Origin: UBA6176 sp041688515
Lineage (GTDB): Bacteria > Verrucomicrobiota > Verrucomicrobiia > Limisphaerales > UBA9464
Direction of reading: 5' to 3'
Length of the DNA stretch: 7,684 nucleotides
NCBI GenBank assembly: GCA_041688515.1
Contig: JBDNHZ010000558.1
Coordinates: 1-7,684 of the forward strand
The notes under the pieces were generated by a model that was not told the DNA's origin, did no database searches, and saw only the letters and a list, made by a program, of their open reading frames with translations. Of the stretch, positions 1 to 7,218 are shown piece by piece. A program made the translations under genes and the position numbers. Positions within the stretch are counted from its first letter, which is position 1; every line of letters begins with the position of its first letter.

Positions 1-29
1 CCTTCGCGCGTTCCCCGCCCGACTGAAGT

Positions 30-79
30 GAGCCTCGTCACCTCGTCGCCTACACGTAGGAGACGACGTGAGGAGACTC
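30..79. repeat. 50-nt imperfect palindrome / hairpin-forming element
   Basis: The two halves around the centre at 54/55 are near-perfect reverse complements: pairing 30 with 79 inward to 53 with 56 gives 20 or more matches in 24 positions, with mismatches at 33/76, 37/72, 42/67 and 48/61. The inner arm is cgtcacctcgtcgcctac, followed by a 2-nt centre and then its near-complement. As RNA or extruded DNA the loop would open to about 4 nt or more. No T-run follows, so it is not a typical intrinsic terminator. It may be a REP-like element, a protein-binding palindrome or a structured RNA; which of these cannot be told from one copy. Confidence 0.6.
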
Positions 80-431
80 TGTTCTCCGTCCGAATCCTCC
101 CCAGTTGATCGGGGGCGGTGTCAGGATGAGCCCCAGGTCGAGTTGTTGATTGCGGCGGGCTGGACTCGTCACAAGGCGCTGCACACGATCCGCCGTCACA
201 CTTCGCCCCAGCGAACCCGGCCATCGGCTTGATGGTGCAGGACGTTAGCTTGAAAAGCTCGCCCCCATGAAAAGAAGCCAACATTGCAGACCAGTTCAGT
301 CCCACGGTTGATCCAGGTTCGACGGCCACGAGCTTGGGTCGCGGCGGATCGGTTCGGTCACCTGGTGCAATTGCCTCCGCCTTCTCGCGTCAAGGGTTTG
401 CCACCTGGCGACGGGGAACGGCGATCTCTCC
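80..431. other. Stretch without a recognisable gene
   Basis: No reading frame here gives a protein I recognise. The best open stretch is on the plus strand, a GTG at 68 to a TGA at 230-232 (54 codons). It starts inside the palindrome, has no clear ribosome-binding site and contains no known motif. Other open frames are short and overlap the end of the decayed arrestin-like gene. The region may be ordinary spacer or an older, unrecognisable relic. Confidence 0.4.
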
Positions 432-1467
432 CTACAGGCTCGGCTGTACCCAGCCCGGCAGGACTCCCAGGGTAACGGTGTCCGTCCAGTCGATCGTTCC
501 CGGCAGTTCAATGCGGACGTCGAGTGTCCATGTCAGGTGATTGTTTGTCTCCCAGAAGCTGGGGCCCGCATCGTGTGGGATCCGGATTTGTCAGGCCCAC
601 GATTGGGCCGACCCGGGCACGCGAGCGCTTCCAACGGTTCGCAGCACGACCGTTGACTCGTGGAGAGGGTGGCAGGCCGTCCGGCGGTTCTTTCCGGTGC
701 CGCGCACGGTACGTACCTGCCCGCGCAACGTCACCTTCGCCCGGCCGGTCTGGACCCCCGGTCCTGGGTTGGCCTGCAACTGGATCCGGACCCAATCGCC
801 CCGATAAGGTTGGAGCGGGTCAACCGTGATCTGAACCTTTCCAAGCCGACGTTCAGCAACGCGCCGGGGCAGTCGGAAGCCGCGGATCAGTCCGGCCGCC
901 GCGATGGCCAGAAACAACGCCCCAAAGAGCATCAGCCCCCCACTCCCGCTGAACTGCGCCGGTACTGGCGAGGATCAGTCCGATGGCACCAAAGCCGCCC
1001 AGGATCATGGCGGGAGCACCGAAGGCAGCCTGAGCTGGCTGCTGGCTGTCGGCTCCGAGTTGCGGAGCCACGAAACCGTAGTGGTAGGGTTCCTCGGCTG
1101 ACGCCGAAGGCAGCAGGGTAAACTCGACGCTGTCCTTGGGGTCGATGGCCCAGTTGATGTCCACGCGGGCGGTCGCTGTCCAGCCCACGGTGAACCGCGC
1201 GCCCGCATGCGAGACCGGGCCGTTGGGCAGCGGAATCTCGAACGGCAGGTTCATTGACCTCTGGATCGGGCCCGTATGAAGCACGGCGGTATGGGTGACC
1301 GTGCTTCCGGGATTGCCGTGGCCACGGACCTTCCAGCCTACTTCCAACTGGACCGCCTTCGATCCAACCGGGCTGTCCGTGCGGATCCGAAGAATGCCCC
1401 GAAGCGGCTCCCCGGCTCGGAAAATGTTCGTTGGATCCAGTTCCAAATGGACATCGCAATTCGCCAT
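432..1467 (-). pseudogene. Broken gene for membrane protein with two arrestin-like domains (frameshift plus in-frame stop)
   Basis: Reading from ATG at 1467, the first frame gives about 125 residues of arrestin-like beta-sandwich (MANCDVHLELDP..., then NLPFEIPLPNGPVSHAG and a strand ending FTLLP), followed by a hydrophobic helix (ILGGFGAIGLILAS). Near 950-974 the sensible reading moves to the next frame, which continues with a second hydrophobic helix (LMLFGALFLAIAAAGLI) and a second arrestin-like domain (GKVQITVDPLQPYRGDW...). That frame meets TGA at 593-591, but the same frame beyond it still reads as the domain's end (RIPHDAGPSFWETNNHLTW...ELPGTIDWTDTVTLGVLP) up to TAG at 434-432. The span is 1036 bases, one more than a multiple of three, so one extra base and one stop explain everything, giving a 344-residue ancestor. 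The fold suggests a membrane-anchored adaptor of unknown role. Sequencing error could also explain the lesions. The arrestin-like assignment is by eye. Confidence 0.75.
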
Positions 1468-1576
1468 GGCGCGGTGACGGTGCGGGATCGGGCTCGTTCG
1501 TGACGATCCGCCTTCGGAGGGAGGATGGGAACCGTTCGGATCCGTGCTGCGGTGGACGGGGTGGGCGGAGGGTTCC

Positions 1577-1598
1577 GCATGCCGACCGTCGCATGCCG
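1577..1598. repeat. Short direct repeat gcatgccg (two copies, 14-bp period)
   Basis: gcatgccg occurs at 1577-1584 and again at 1591-1598 in the 281-bp spacer between the EamA gene and the broken arrestin-like gene. On the minus strand it lies 110-130 bp upstream of the latter's ATG. The period of 14 bp is not a helical multiple and the unit is itself GC-palindromic (gcatgc), so chance is quite possible. The rest of this spacer shows no gene. Confidence 0.3.
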
Positions 1599-1748
1599 GT
1601 TCGGTTCAGGGGAAATCTCACGCGGAGGGACAGGCACTGGGTTTGACCTGGAACCATCGACAAATCGGTGTGTGCGCTCCGTGTGTCCGCCAAAGCCAGC
1701 GGCGAAGCGGCAGAGCAAATTCCCCCAGGTGAGCGATCGAACCAACCG

Positions 1749-2180
1749 CTACTTGAAGGCGATGAGCAGAGCTCCGGCGGCGATGAGGCCCGCGCCGGCG
1801 TATTCCTGGAGCGAGAGTTTTTCGCCGAGGAACAGGGCGGCGAAGACGAGCACCAGCACCACGCTCAACTTGTCCACCGGTGCGACCTGCGACGCCTTGC
1901 CCAACTGGAGCGCGCGGAAGTAGCAGATCCACGACGCTCCCGTTGCAAGCCCCGACAACGCCAGAAACAACCAGGTGCGTCGGCTCAACGACATGAGCGG
2001 CGATTCGTGGAGACCGGGCACGGCGAGCAACCAGGTGAAACCCAGCACGAAGGTCGTGCGCACGGCGGTGGCGACATTGGAGTTCACACCGGTCACGCCG
2101 ATCTTCGCCAGAATGGCGGTGAGCGCGGCGAACAACGCGGAAAGCAGCGACCAAGTCAGCCAGTTCATGCGCAAAACCAT
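1749..2180 (-). CDS. EamA-family transporter, single-repeat (five-helix) form
   Basis: This 143-residue protein is a small drug/metabolite-transporter-superfamily membrane protein. Five hydrophobic segments are visible at about residues 7-27, 36-56, 68-88, 103-119 and 124-142. The fourth and fifth carry the hallmark EamA end: APVDKLSVVLVLVFAALFLG (100-119), then EKLS and a final hydrophobic helix ending in one lysine. Full-length EamA exporters have two such repeats (about 300 residues). This is one repeat, the size of the known small EamA proteins, which presumably act as dimers. It is complete, not truncated. The substrate cannot be inferred. Two starts are possible: ATG 2180, only 3 nt after GGGAGG, or ATG 2168 (MNWLTW), 15 nt after it; neither spacing is ideal. 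It lies between the glycosylase gene (244 bp upstream) and the broken arrestin-like gene (281 bp downstream), both on the same strand, with gaps too large to claim an operon. Confidence 0.9.
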   Translation of the reverse strand: MVLRMNWLTWSLLSALFAALTAILAKIGVTGVNSNVATAVRTTFVLGFTWLLAVPGLHESPLMSLSRRTWLFLALSGLATGASWICYFRALQLGKASQVAPVDKLSVVLVLVFAALFLGEKLSLQEYAGAGLIAAGALLIAFK

Positions 2181-2424
2181 GAACCTCCCGGTGCAGGGGC
2201 GCTACGGATGCGTTGGCGGAGAATGGGTGACGGGATGGGCGCGTTGTCTTTCCGGGCATAGAAGACGTCGTAGCAGGTCGGGTCGGAAGGGCCGGTAGGA
2301 CGGGGCTGCTTGGGCGTGGGGTGAGAAGAGGCGGGTGAGGACGCCCGCGGTCCCGGGAGCGGCAGTGTCCGAAGGCGCCCAGGATCTCCAAGGGTGGGAA
2401 CGGCGCGGGCCACCTGGTTCCCGC

Positions 2425-3330
2425 TCAACCCGGCCGGGCAGGACGGGAGCGTGCCGCCCAGGTTCGCCCCAGGTGGGTCCGGACATAGTGGAAGAGGTAT
2501 TGCTGCGCGTAACCGCCGTTGGGCCCGAAATGGGCGGCACTGAACTCCTCCAGACGCCGCGGACGGAGCTTTCGCGCCCGCGGAAAATAGAGTCGTTTCA
2601 AGGCCACCCGCACCCAGACATCGACGGGAAACGCCGTCGGGAAACCGAATCCAAACAACAGTGCGCAATCGGCGACCTTGCGCCCCACGCCGTGCAACTC
2701 CATGAGTCTCGCCCGCGCCTCCTCCAGAGGGAGTCGCTGGATTGCTTCGAGATCCAGTTCCCCGGAAGCGACCCGCCGGGCGGCGGCAAGGAGATAGGGC
2801 GCTCGGAAGCCCAGCTTGCAGTCGCGGAGATCCCGCTCTTCCAACGCCGCCAGGCGGGCCGGGGTCGGGAAGGCGAATGCCGGCACGACTCCGGGCGGCA
2901 CTGGCACCGGGGCTCCATGCCGTTCCCGCAGCATCCGGACGATTTGCCGGATCTGGACGATCTGTTTGGTCGAGGAACAGATGAAGCAGGCCAACGCTTC
3001 CCAGGCATCCTGACGCAGAAGCCGCAGCCCAGGACAGGCGGCCACCGCCTCACGGAGTGGGGCATCGTCTGGAAAGGTCGCGAGGACGGACGCCAGATCT
3101 TCGTCGATTGCCAGGTAATGTTCGAGCCAGTGCCAGTCGACGACGGGTTCCGCCGTCGCCGCCGAGAGGATCTCCCCCGTCTGCCAGACCCGCACCCAGC
3201 GTCCCGCGATCACCCCAACCCACCCCGGCCCGTCCTGCTCCCATCCAAAGGCTTGGCCGGAACCCAGCGTGGCCGCGAGATCGTGATCCCGGACGGTCCA
3301 GTCGCGTCGCATTTCCAGGGGAACGTTCAC
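2425..3330 (-). CDS. 8-oxoguanine DNA glycosylase, OGG1 type (HhH-GPD superfamily)
   Basis: The protein excises oxidised guanine from DNA and, by family precedent, can nick the resulting abasic site. Residues below count from the GTG at 3330 (301 aa). The N-terminal OGG domain has LGSGQAFGW (residues 23-30; human OGG1 has SGQSFRW). The helix-hairpin-helix is HGVGRKVADC (213-222), with the Schiff-base lysine K218 (human K249). The catalytic aspartate is D237 in FPVDVWV (human D268); the Lys-Asp spacing of 19 matches human. A C-terminal AQQYLF supplies the equivalents of human Q315 and F319. Human N149-N150-N151 and R154 are replaced here by T121-K122-Q123 and Q126 in FICSSTKQIVQI, so base-pair preference may differ. 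The start is uncertain: the frame is open to GTG 3408, and the only ATG is at 3312; no site has a good ribosome-binding site. I chose 3330 because the extra residues upstream are low-complexity. Related glycosylases of other specificity are a small possibility. Confidence 0.92.
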   Translation of the reverse strand: MNVPLEMRRDWTVRDHDLAATLGSGQAFGWEQDGPGWVGVIAGRWVRVWQTGEILSAATAEPVVDWHWLEHYLAIDEDLASVLATFPDDAPLREAVAACPGLRLLRQDAWEALACFICSSTKQIVQIRQIVRMLRERHGAPVPVPPGVVPAFAFPTPARLAALEERDLRDCKLGFRAPYLLAAARRVASGELDLEAIQRLPLEEARARLMELHGVGRKVADCALLFGFGFPTAFPVDVWVRVALKRLYFPRARKLRPRRLEEFSAAHFGPNGGYAQQYLFHYVRTHLGRTWAARSRPARPG

Positions 3331-3453
3331 TCTAAGAAGCGGGGTTCCATTCGCCGATGGCGCTGAAGACGCAGATCCCCAAGGCAATTCCCGCGGAGGG
3401 ATCTTCACCCGCAGGGTAAGACCGCCTGCCTGGCCACGACCCCATCGAGGCCC

Positions 3454-3488
3454 TTATCATCTGCGGAATCTGCGCCATCTGCGGATAA
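3454..3488. repeat. Tandem 9-bp repeat (atctgcgga-type, three copies) with ttatc/gataa ends
   Basis: Three contiguous 9-bp units occupy 3459-3485: atctgcgga, atctgcgcc, atctgcgga. They are bracketed by ttatc (3454-3458) and gataa (3484-3488), which are complementary. The element sits in the 99-bp gap between the stop of the PAP2-glycosyltransferase gene and the start of the glycosylase gene. From general memory, similar strings of ccgcagatt-type units occur as interspersed intergenic repeats in several bacterial genomes. That link is inference; one copy in this window cannot prove it. Confidence 0.6.
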
Positions 3489-3507
3489 ACCACGGAGGCT
3501 TCCCGTT

Positions 3508-5634
3508 TCACCGCTTCCCCCGGCAGACGAACACCTCGTATTCGTGGAACAGCCGCCCACGGTACAGGACGTTCAACGCAGCGAGCGGCTCGACCTTCTC
3601 GAAATCCTCCGCGAGGGACGCCGGGAGCAGTTGATTGGGGTCATTCGACTTCTGACGGACGAACAGCGCGTTCTCCCCCCTCCGCCCCTGATAGCCGGGC
3701 CAGAAATGGAACTGGCTGGAAATGCGATCCCTCCGCACCTCGTACACGAAGGGATGATCCGGCAGGGACTCGGGGCCACCCGGCAGGTAGAAGCTGAGCA
3801 GGCCCGCCCGGCCATAGTGATCGGCGACGACGAACACCGGCTTGCCCTCGGCCAGAAGGTTGGTGCGGAGCTGGGCCATCTGCTGGCCGAAGTCGCGGTG
3901 ACCCCGGACCCGCGTCAGAGGCTCGATGCGATAGGGCAACGGCGTGCCGGTGATCTTGCCGACCAGGTTGGTGTCGTGCATCAGCACCACGAGGGGAAGG
4001 CCGAGGAAAAGACCCGCACGCAGCCAACCCACCACTCCGGGCGCACCCTCCCGCCAGCGTCGATGCCAGTACAACGTCGCGGCCAGCATCCCCGGCAGGA
4101 CGGCAGCGGCGATCCAGTTGGGATGCACCCGCGAACGGATCGTGTACCCGAGGTAGAACAGGAAGATCGGAAGCGAGAAGACCGTCAGGAACCGCTCCAT
4201 CACCGGAGCGGTTCGGGATCGCCAGATGGCAACCGAGGCCACCGCCACCAGGCCGACCCAGACGGGGTTGAGCAGCGCCGTGACGGCCAGGGTGAAATCG
4301 ATCAGGAAGTTCGGCTTGAACTTCCAGGCGCTCTTGAGCCCGCCGCGTTCGCTGAGGTGGGTGAACGTGATCCAGTCGTTCTGCGCATTCCAGATCAGGA
4401 TGGGCAACGTCCCCAGCGCGAGAACGGCCAGCGCCAGGTAAGGACCCGGCCGCCGCAACTGTTTCCATCCACCCGGCACCACCGCCAGCGCCAGGGCGAT
4501 GGCGATCACCTGAAACGGCGCGAAATACTTGCTCAACAGGGTCCCCGCGAGCGTGACGCCGACGACGCCCCACCAGGCCGTCGAGTCCTCTTGGATCGCG
4601 CGCCAGGTGGCCAGCATTCCCAGCGTGTAGAAGGCGACGGTCAACGGATCGATCGTCAGCAGGACGGAACCTACCGCCAGCAACGGCGTCGCCTGCAATC
4701 CCAGGATGGACAGGAACCCGGTCCGCCCATCCGTCCGCGCCGACACAAACCGAAGCAACACCCAACCGATCAGGAAGGACAACAGGGGCGGCAGGAAGCG
4801 CACGCCGAACTCGGTATCGCCGCCAATGTAGGTCCCGATCCAATGGGCCACGGCAATGCCCAGCGGCTTGCTGTAATAGGAAAGCGCCAGGCGCTTCGAC
4901 CAGATCCATTGGTAGGCCTCGTCCTCCGACAACTCGATGACCGCCCGCCCCACATAGATCCAGTGTCCGACCAGCAACAACACCAGCAGGCATCGACCGA
5001 GAGTCTCCCAGTGGGCATGCGCCGGTGCCGGCAGGCGCTCGCCCTCGTCCGGGCTGAGAAGGTTCGGCAGGGCCCGGTACCATTCCGGGAACCATTTCCT
5101 TCCGATGGCACCCCAGAGCCAGGCCGCCATCCTTGCCAGCACCACGCCGTACACCAACCCGAGGGTCCAACCCGCTACGACGTCGCTCGGATAGTGCACT
5201 CCCAGGTACATCCGCGAGAGGCCCACACCGAATGCGACCACCGCCACCGGCACCCAGCGCCGGCGGTAAAGGAGGAAGGTCAACGACGTGATGGCCCCCC
5301 AGATGGCTGCATGCCCGGAAGGCATGGAGAAGGTCGTTCCTTTGCCCACCAGCAACCGGGTATCCGCGTGGTCCACGAAGGGGCGATCCCGTCGGATCGT
5401 CTTCTTCAGGGTGCCCACCAGCGCGGGATCACCCACCCCCAGGACGAGGGCCACCATGACGACGAAGACCCGACCCCGACGACCGCCCCAGCCAATCAAA
5501 CCGGCCACCAACAGCACGACCAGCGGTATGAAATACACATTGCCGCTCAAGAACTTCATCACCGGGTCCAGCCAGGGCGTGGCAATGGACTGGTTGAAAA
5601 AACGGAAGAGGGTCAGGTCGAGTTGCTGGATCAT
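3508..5634 (-). CDS. Fusion protein: PAP2 lipid phosphatase joined to family-39-like membrane glycosyltransferase
   Basis: This 708-residue polytopic inner-membrane protein has two parts. The first (about 1-175) is a PAP2 phosphatase with all three signature motifs: K77-x6-R84-P85 (KKTIRRDRP), PSGH at 105-108, and S140-R141-x5-H147-x3-D151 (SRMYLGVHYPSD). Its family removes phosphate from lipid phosphates or pyrophosphates such as undecaprenyl pyrophosphate. The second (about 205-560) resembles GT39/ArnT-like enzymes, which use polyprenyl-phosphate sugars: SEDEAYQWIWSKRLALSYYS at 236-255 with the acidic D238-E239 pair, TIDPL near 327-331, LLSKYFAP at 366-373 and HPNW at 504-507. A soluble tail (about 570-708) follows, probably periplasmic. 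Fusing lipid-carrier dephosphorylation to lipid-linked sugar transfer suggests coupled carrier recycling or lipid modification; the sugar and acceptor are unknown. ATG 5634 is 25 bp after the apt stop, which suggests cotranscription, and the PAP2 motifs begin soon after it. The frame is intact. Confidence 0.95.
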   Translation of the reverse strand: MIQQLDLTLFRFFNQSIATPWLDPVMKFLSGNVYFIPLVVLLVAGLIGWGGRRGRVFVVMVALVLGVGDPALVGTLKKTIRRDRPFVDHADTRLLVGKGTTFSMPSGHAAIWGAITSLTFLLYRRRWVPVAVVAFGVGLSRMYLGVHYPSDVVAGWTLGLVYGVVLARMAAWLWGAIGRKWFPEWYRALPNLLSPDEGERLPAPAHAHWETLGRCLLVLLLVGHWIYVGRAVIELSEDEAYQWIWSKRLALSYYSKPLGIAVAHWIGTYIGGDTEFGVRFLPPLLSFLIGWVLLRFVSARTDGRTGFLSILGLQATPLLAVGSVLLTIDPLTVAFYTLGMLATWRAIQEDSTAWWGVVGVTLAGTLLSKYFAPFQVIAIALALAVVPGGWKQLRRPGPYLALAVLALGTLPILIWNAQNDWITFTHLSERGGLKSAWKFKPNFLIDFTLAVTALLNPVWVGLVAVASVAIWRSRTAPVMERFLTVFSLPIFLFYLGYTIRSRVHPNWIAAAVLPGMLAATLYWHRRWREGAPGVVGWLRAGLFLGLPLVVLMHDTNLVGKITGTPLPYRIEPLTRVRGHRDFGQQMAQLRTNLLAEGKPVFVVADHYGRAGLLSFYLPGGPESLPDHPFVYEVRRDRISSQFHFWPGYQGRRGENALFVRQKSNDPNQLLPASLAEDFEKVEPLAALNVLYRGRLFHEYEVFVCRGKR

Positions 5635-5659
5635 TCCCGGAAGGATTAGGAGGCGGAAC

Positions 5660-6190
5660 TCAGTAGTTGATCAACGCGGTCACCGGATGATTCCCCAATC
5701 GCGCCCGGCCTCCGAGGAAGGCCAACTCGATCAGGAACCGCATCCCGATGATCTCCGCCCCGAGCTTTTCCAACAACGCCAGTGTCGCGGCCGCCGTGCC
5801 GCCAGTGGCCAGAAGATCGTCGAGGAGCAACACCCGCTCGCCTGCCTGCACGGCGTCCACATGGACAGCGACCGTCGCCGAACCGTACTCCAGGTCATAG
5901 CTCTGTTCATGGGTGGTCCAAGGGAGCTTGCCCTTCTTGCGGACCGGAACGAATCCGCACCCGAGCATCGCCGCAGCGGCCGCACCGAAGATGAACCCCC
6001 GGGCATCGATTCCCACCACCTTGTCGACGCCACCGATCGGGACCCCGGCCAGCAGATGTTCCATCGCCCCGCGAAACAGGCGTCCGTCCGCCAGGACCGG
6101 GGTGATGTCCTTGAACTGGATTCCCGGCTTGGGGAAATCCGGCACATTGCGGATGGACCGCTCAATCTCGACAACAGACACGGAAAGCAT
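5660..6190 (-). CDS. apt: Adenine phosphoribosyltransferase
   Basis: The cytoplasmic enzyme joins adenine to PRPP, giving AMP and pyrophosphate, in purine salvage. The 176 residues match the family's usual length. Landmarks in order: RNVPDFPKPGIQFKDITPVL (14-33); GIDARGFIFGAA (60-71), which forms part of the adenine pocket; the flexible catalytic loop with VPVRKKGKLPW then SYDLEYG (81-103); and the PRPP-binding motif VLLLDDLLATGGTA (120-133), with both acidic residues and the GG present. These closely follow the Escherichia coli Apt pattern. ATG 6190 fits the expected N-terminal length, though no clear Shine-Dalgarno precedes it; GTG four codons in is an alternative. It is the first gene of the minus-strand block and faces the transglutaminase gene across a short divergent spacer. 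The PAP2-glycosyltransferase gene follows after 25 bp, but a functional link between the two products is not obvious. Confidence 0.97.
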   Translation of the reverse strand: MLSVSVVEIERSIRNVPDFPKPGIQFKDITPVLADGRLFRGAMEHLLAGVPIGGVDKVVGIDARGFIFGAAAAAMLGCGFVPVRKKGKLPWTTHEQSYDLEYGSATVAVHVDAVQAGERVLLLDDLLATGGTAAATLALLEKLGAEIIGMRFLIELAFLGGRARLGNHPVTALINY

Positions 6191-6290
6191 GCGGGACGCG
6201 TTGTCGCGGACGCCTGTCCATGCGTCAAGACATGGCGACGGCAGAGATCGGAGCTATCCCCCGCCATCAATGTAGGCGACCTTGGGAGAG
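6191..6290. promoter_or_regulatory. Divergent intergenic spacer expected to hold promoters for apt and the transglutaminase gene
   Basis: Both flanking genes read outward, so their promoters should lie here. On the minus strand TTGACG (6228-6223) is a good -35 match, and 17 bp further GACAAC (6205-6200) is a weak -10 that would put transcription start almost at the apt ATG. On the plus strand I find no convincing promoter pair. A short palindrome, ccatg-8 nt-catgg (6218-6235), overlaps the -35. The assignment rests mainly on gene layout. Confidence 0.3.
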
Positions 6291-7190
6291 ATGAACTGGA
6301 CGCCCTTGAATCTCACCGTCCGAGTCGGTTGCAGCCTTGCGTACCGCACCCCGGTCCAGACGCCGGTGCTGTTCGTCCTCCGGCCACGACTGGAGGGCCG
6401 GGTGTTGGTCATGCAGGAAAAGCTCTCGTTCGGCATTGGTCTGCCTTCCTATGAGTTTCAGGACAGCCACGGCAACATCACCTACCGATCGCTTCTCATG
6501 CCCGGCGTCAACGAGATCCGTCACGATGCCCTGGTCGCGGTCTCCGCTGAACCCGACACCCGGCAGGTGATCGGTCCCATCCTGCCGGTGAGCCAACTCC
6601 CCTTCGATCTGCTCCGGTACACACTGCCCAGCCGCTACTGCGATTCGGACAAGCTGATGGACTTTGCCTGGAGACAATTCGGCCATATCCCCCACGGCCT
6701 CACCCGGGTCCAGGCCATTTGCGATTGGGTCCACAACAACATCGAGTACCGCTTCGGCTCCGGCCGCCCGGACCTGTCGGCTTCCGAAGTCATCGCCCGT
6801 CGATTCGGCGTCTGCCGTGATTTCGCCCACACGGCCATCGCCCTCTGCCGTGCCTTCAATCTCCCCGCCCGCTACGTCACCGGACATCTTCCCGACATCG
6901 GCTTTACTGATCCCGGGTCGGCCATGGATTTCCACGCCTACTGCGAGGTCTACCTGGGACAGGACTGGCTCACGTTCGACCCCCGTTTCAACGTCCCGCG
7001 CATCGGTCGGGTGAAGCTGGCCCACGGTGCGGATGCCGTGGATGGGGCGTTCGCGACCATCTACGGGGAAGCCACGCTGACGCACTTCGAGGTCTGGGCT
7101 TATCAGGTGAACCCCCAACGGGTCTCCGTCGGCGATCCGATCGACCTGACCAAGCGCCTTGACGGCACGCCGCTGGTGCGGATGGGGTGA
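6291..7190 (+). CDS. Transglutaminase-like domain protein (bacterial cysteine protease/transglutaminase fold)
   Basis: This 299-residue protein has an N-terminal beta-rich region (about 5-100; NLTVRVGCSLAYRTPVQTPV), as in bacterial transglutaminase-like proteins, followed by the catalytic core. Counting from ATG 6291, the triad is C175 in RRFGVCRDFAHTAIALCRAF, H215 in DFHAYCEVYL, and D230 in WLTFDPRF, in the standard order and spacing. DWVHNNIEYRFG (145-156) is the usual helix before the core. No signal peptide or membrane segment is visible, so it is probably cytoplasmic. Such proteins act as peptidases or amide-bond enzymes; substrates are mostly unknown and none is shown here. The frame also allows a TTG start at 6282. 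ATG 6291 is preferred as an ordinary start codon, although its GGGAG lies only 2 nt upstream. uvrA follows 28 bp after the stop on the same strand and may be cotranscribed. Confidence 0.94.
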   Translation: MNWTPLNLTVRVGCSLAYRTPVQTPVLFVLRPRLEGRVLVMQEKLSFGIGLPSYEFQDSHGNITYRSLLMPGVNEIRHDALVAVSAEPDTRQVIGPILPVSQLPFDLLRYTLPSRYCDSDKLMDFAWRQFGHIPHGLTRVQAICDWVHNNIEYRFGSGRPDLSASEVIARRFGVCRDFAHTAIALCRAFNLPARYVTGHLPDIGFTDPGSAMDFHAYCEVYLGQDWLTFDPRFNVPRIGRVKLAHGADAVDGAFATIYGEATLTHFEVWAYQVNPQRVSVGDPIDLTKRLDGTPLVRMG

Positions 7191-7218
7191 GGGCCTCCTT
7201 GCGGCGAACGGCATCGAA

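Noticed and set aside
68..232. 54-codon plus-strand frame beginning at GTG inside the palindrome
   Set aside because: No ribosome-binding site, no known motif, and the start lies in the hairpin arm; not enough to call a gene.
247..259. AGCTT-GAA-AAGCT mini-hairpin as a terminator
   Set aside because: A 5-bp AT-rich stem without a T-run is expected often by chance.
1338..1745. Minus-strand 135-codon frame between the EamA and arrestin-like genes
   Set aside because: It overlaps the start of the arrestin-like frame out of phase, is rich in Arg and Pro, and has no recognisable feature.
2335..3366. 343-codon plus-strand open frame opposite the glycosylase gene
   Set aside because: Low-complexity composition and no recognisable motif; the minus-strand frame holds the HhH and catalytic residues.
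3544..5649. 701-codon plus-strand open frame lying opposite almost the whole PAP2-glycosyltransferase gene
   Set aside because: It is very rich in Arg, Gln, Gly and Pro with no domain, as expected for the antisense of a GC-rich membrane-protein gene, whereas the minus-strand frame has clear motifs and helices.
5288..6454. 388-codon plus-strand open frame across apt and part of the PAP2 domain
   Set aside because: It crosses two well-supported minus-strand genes and has no domain.
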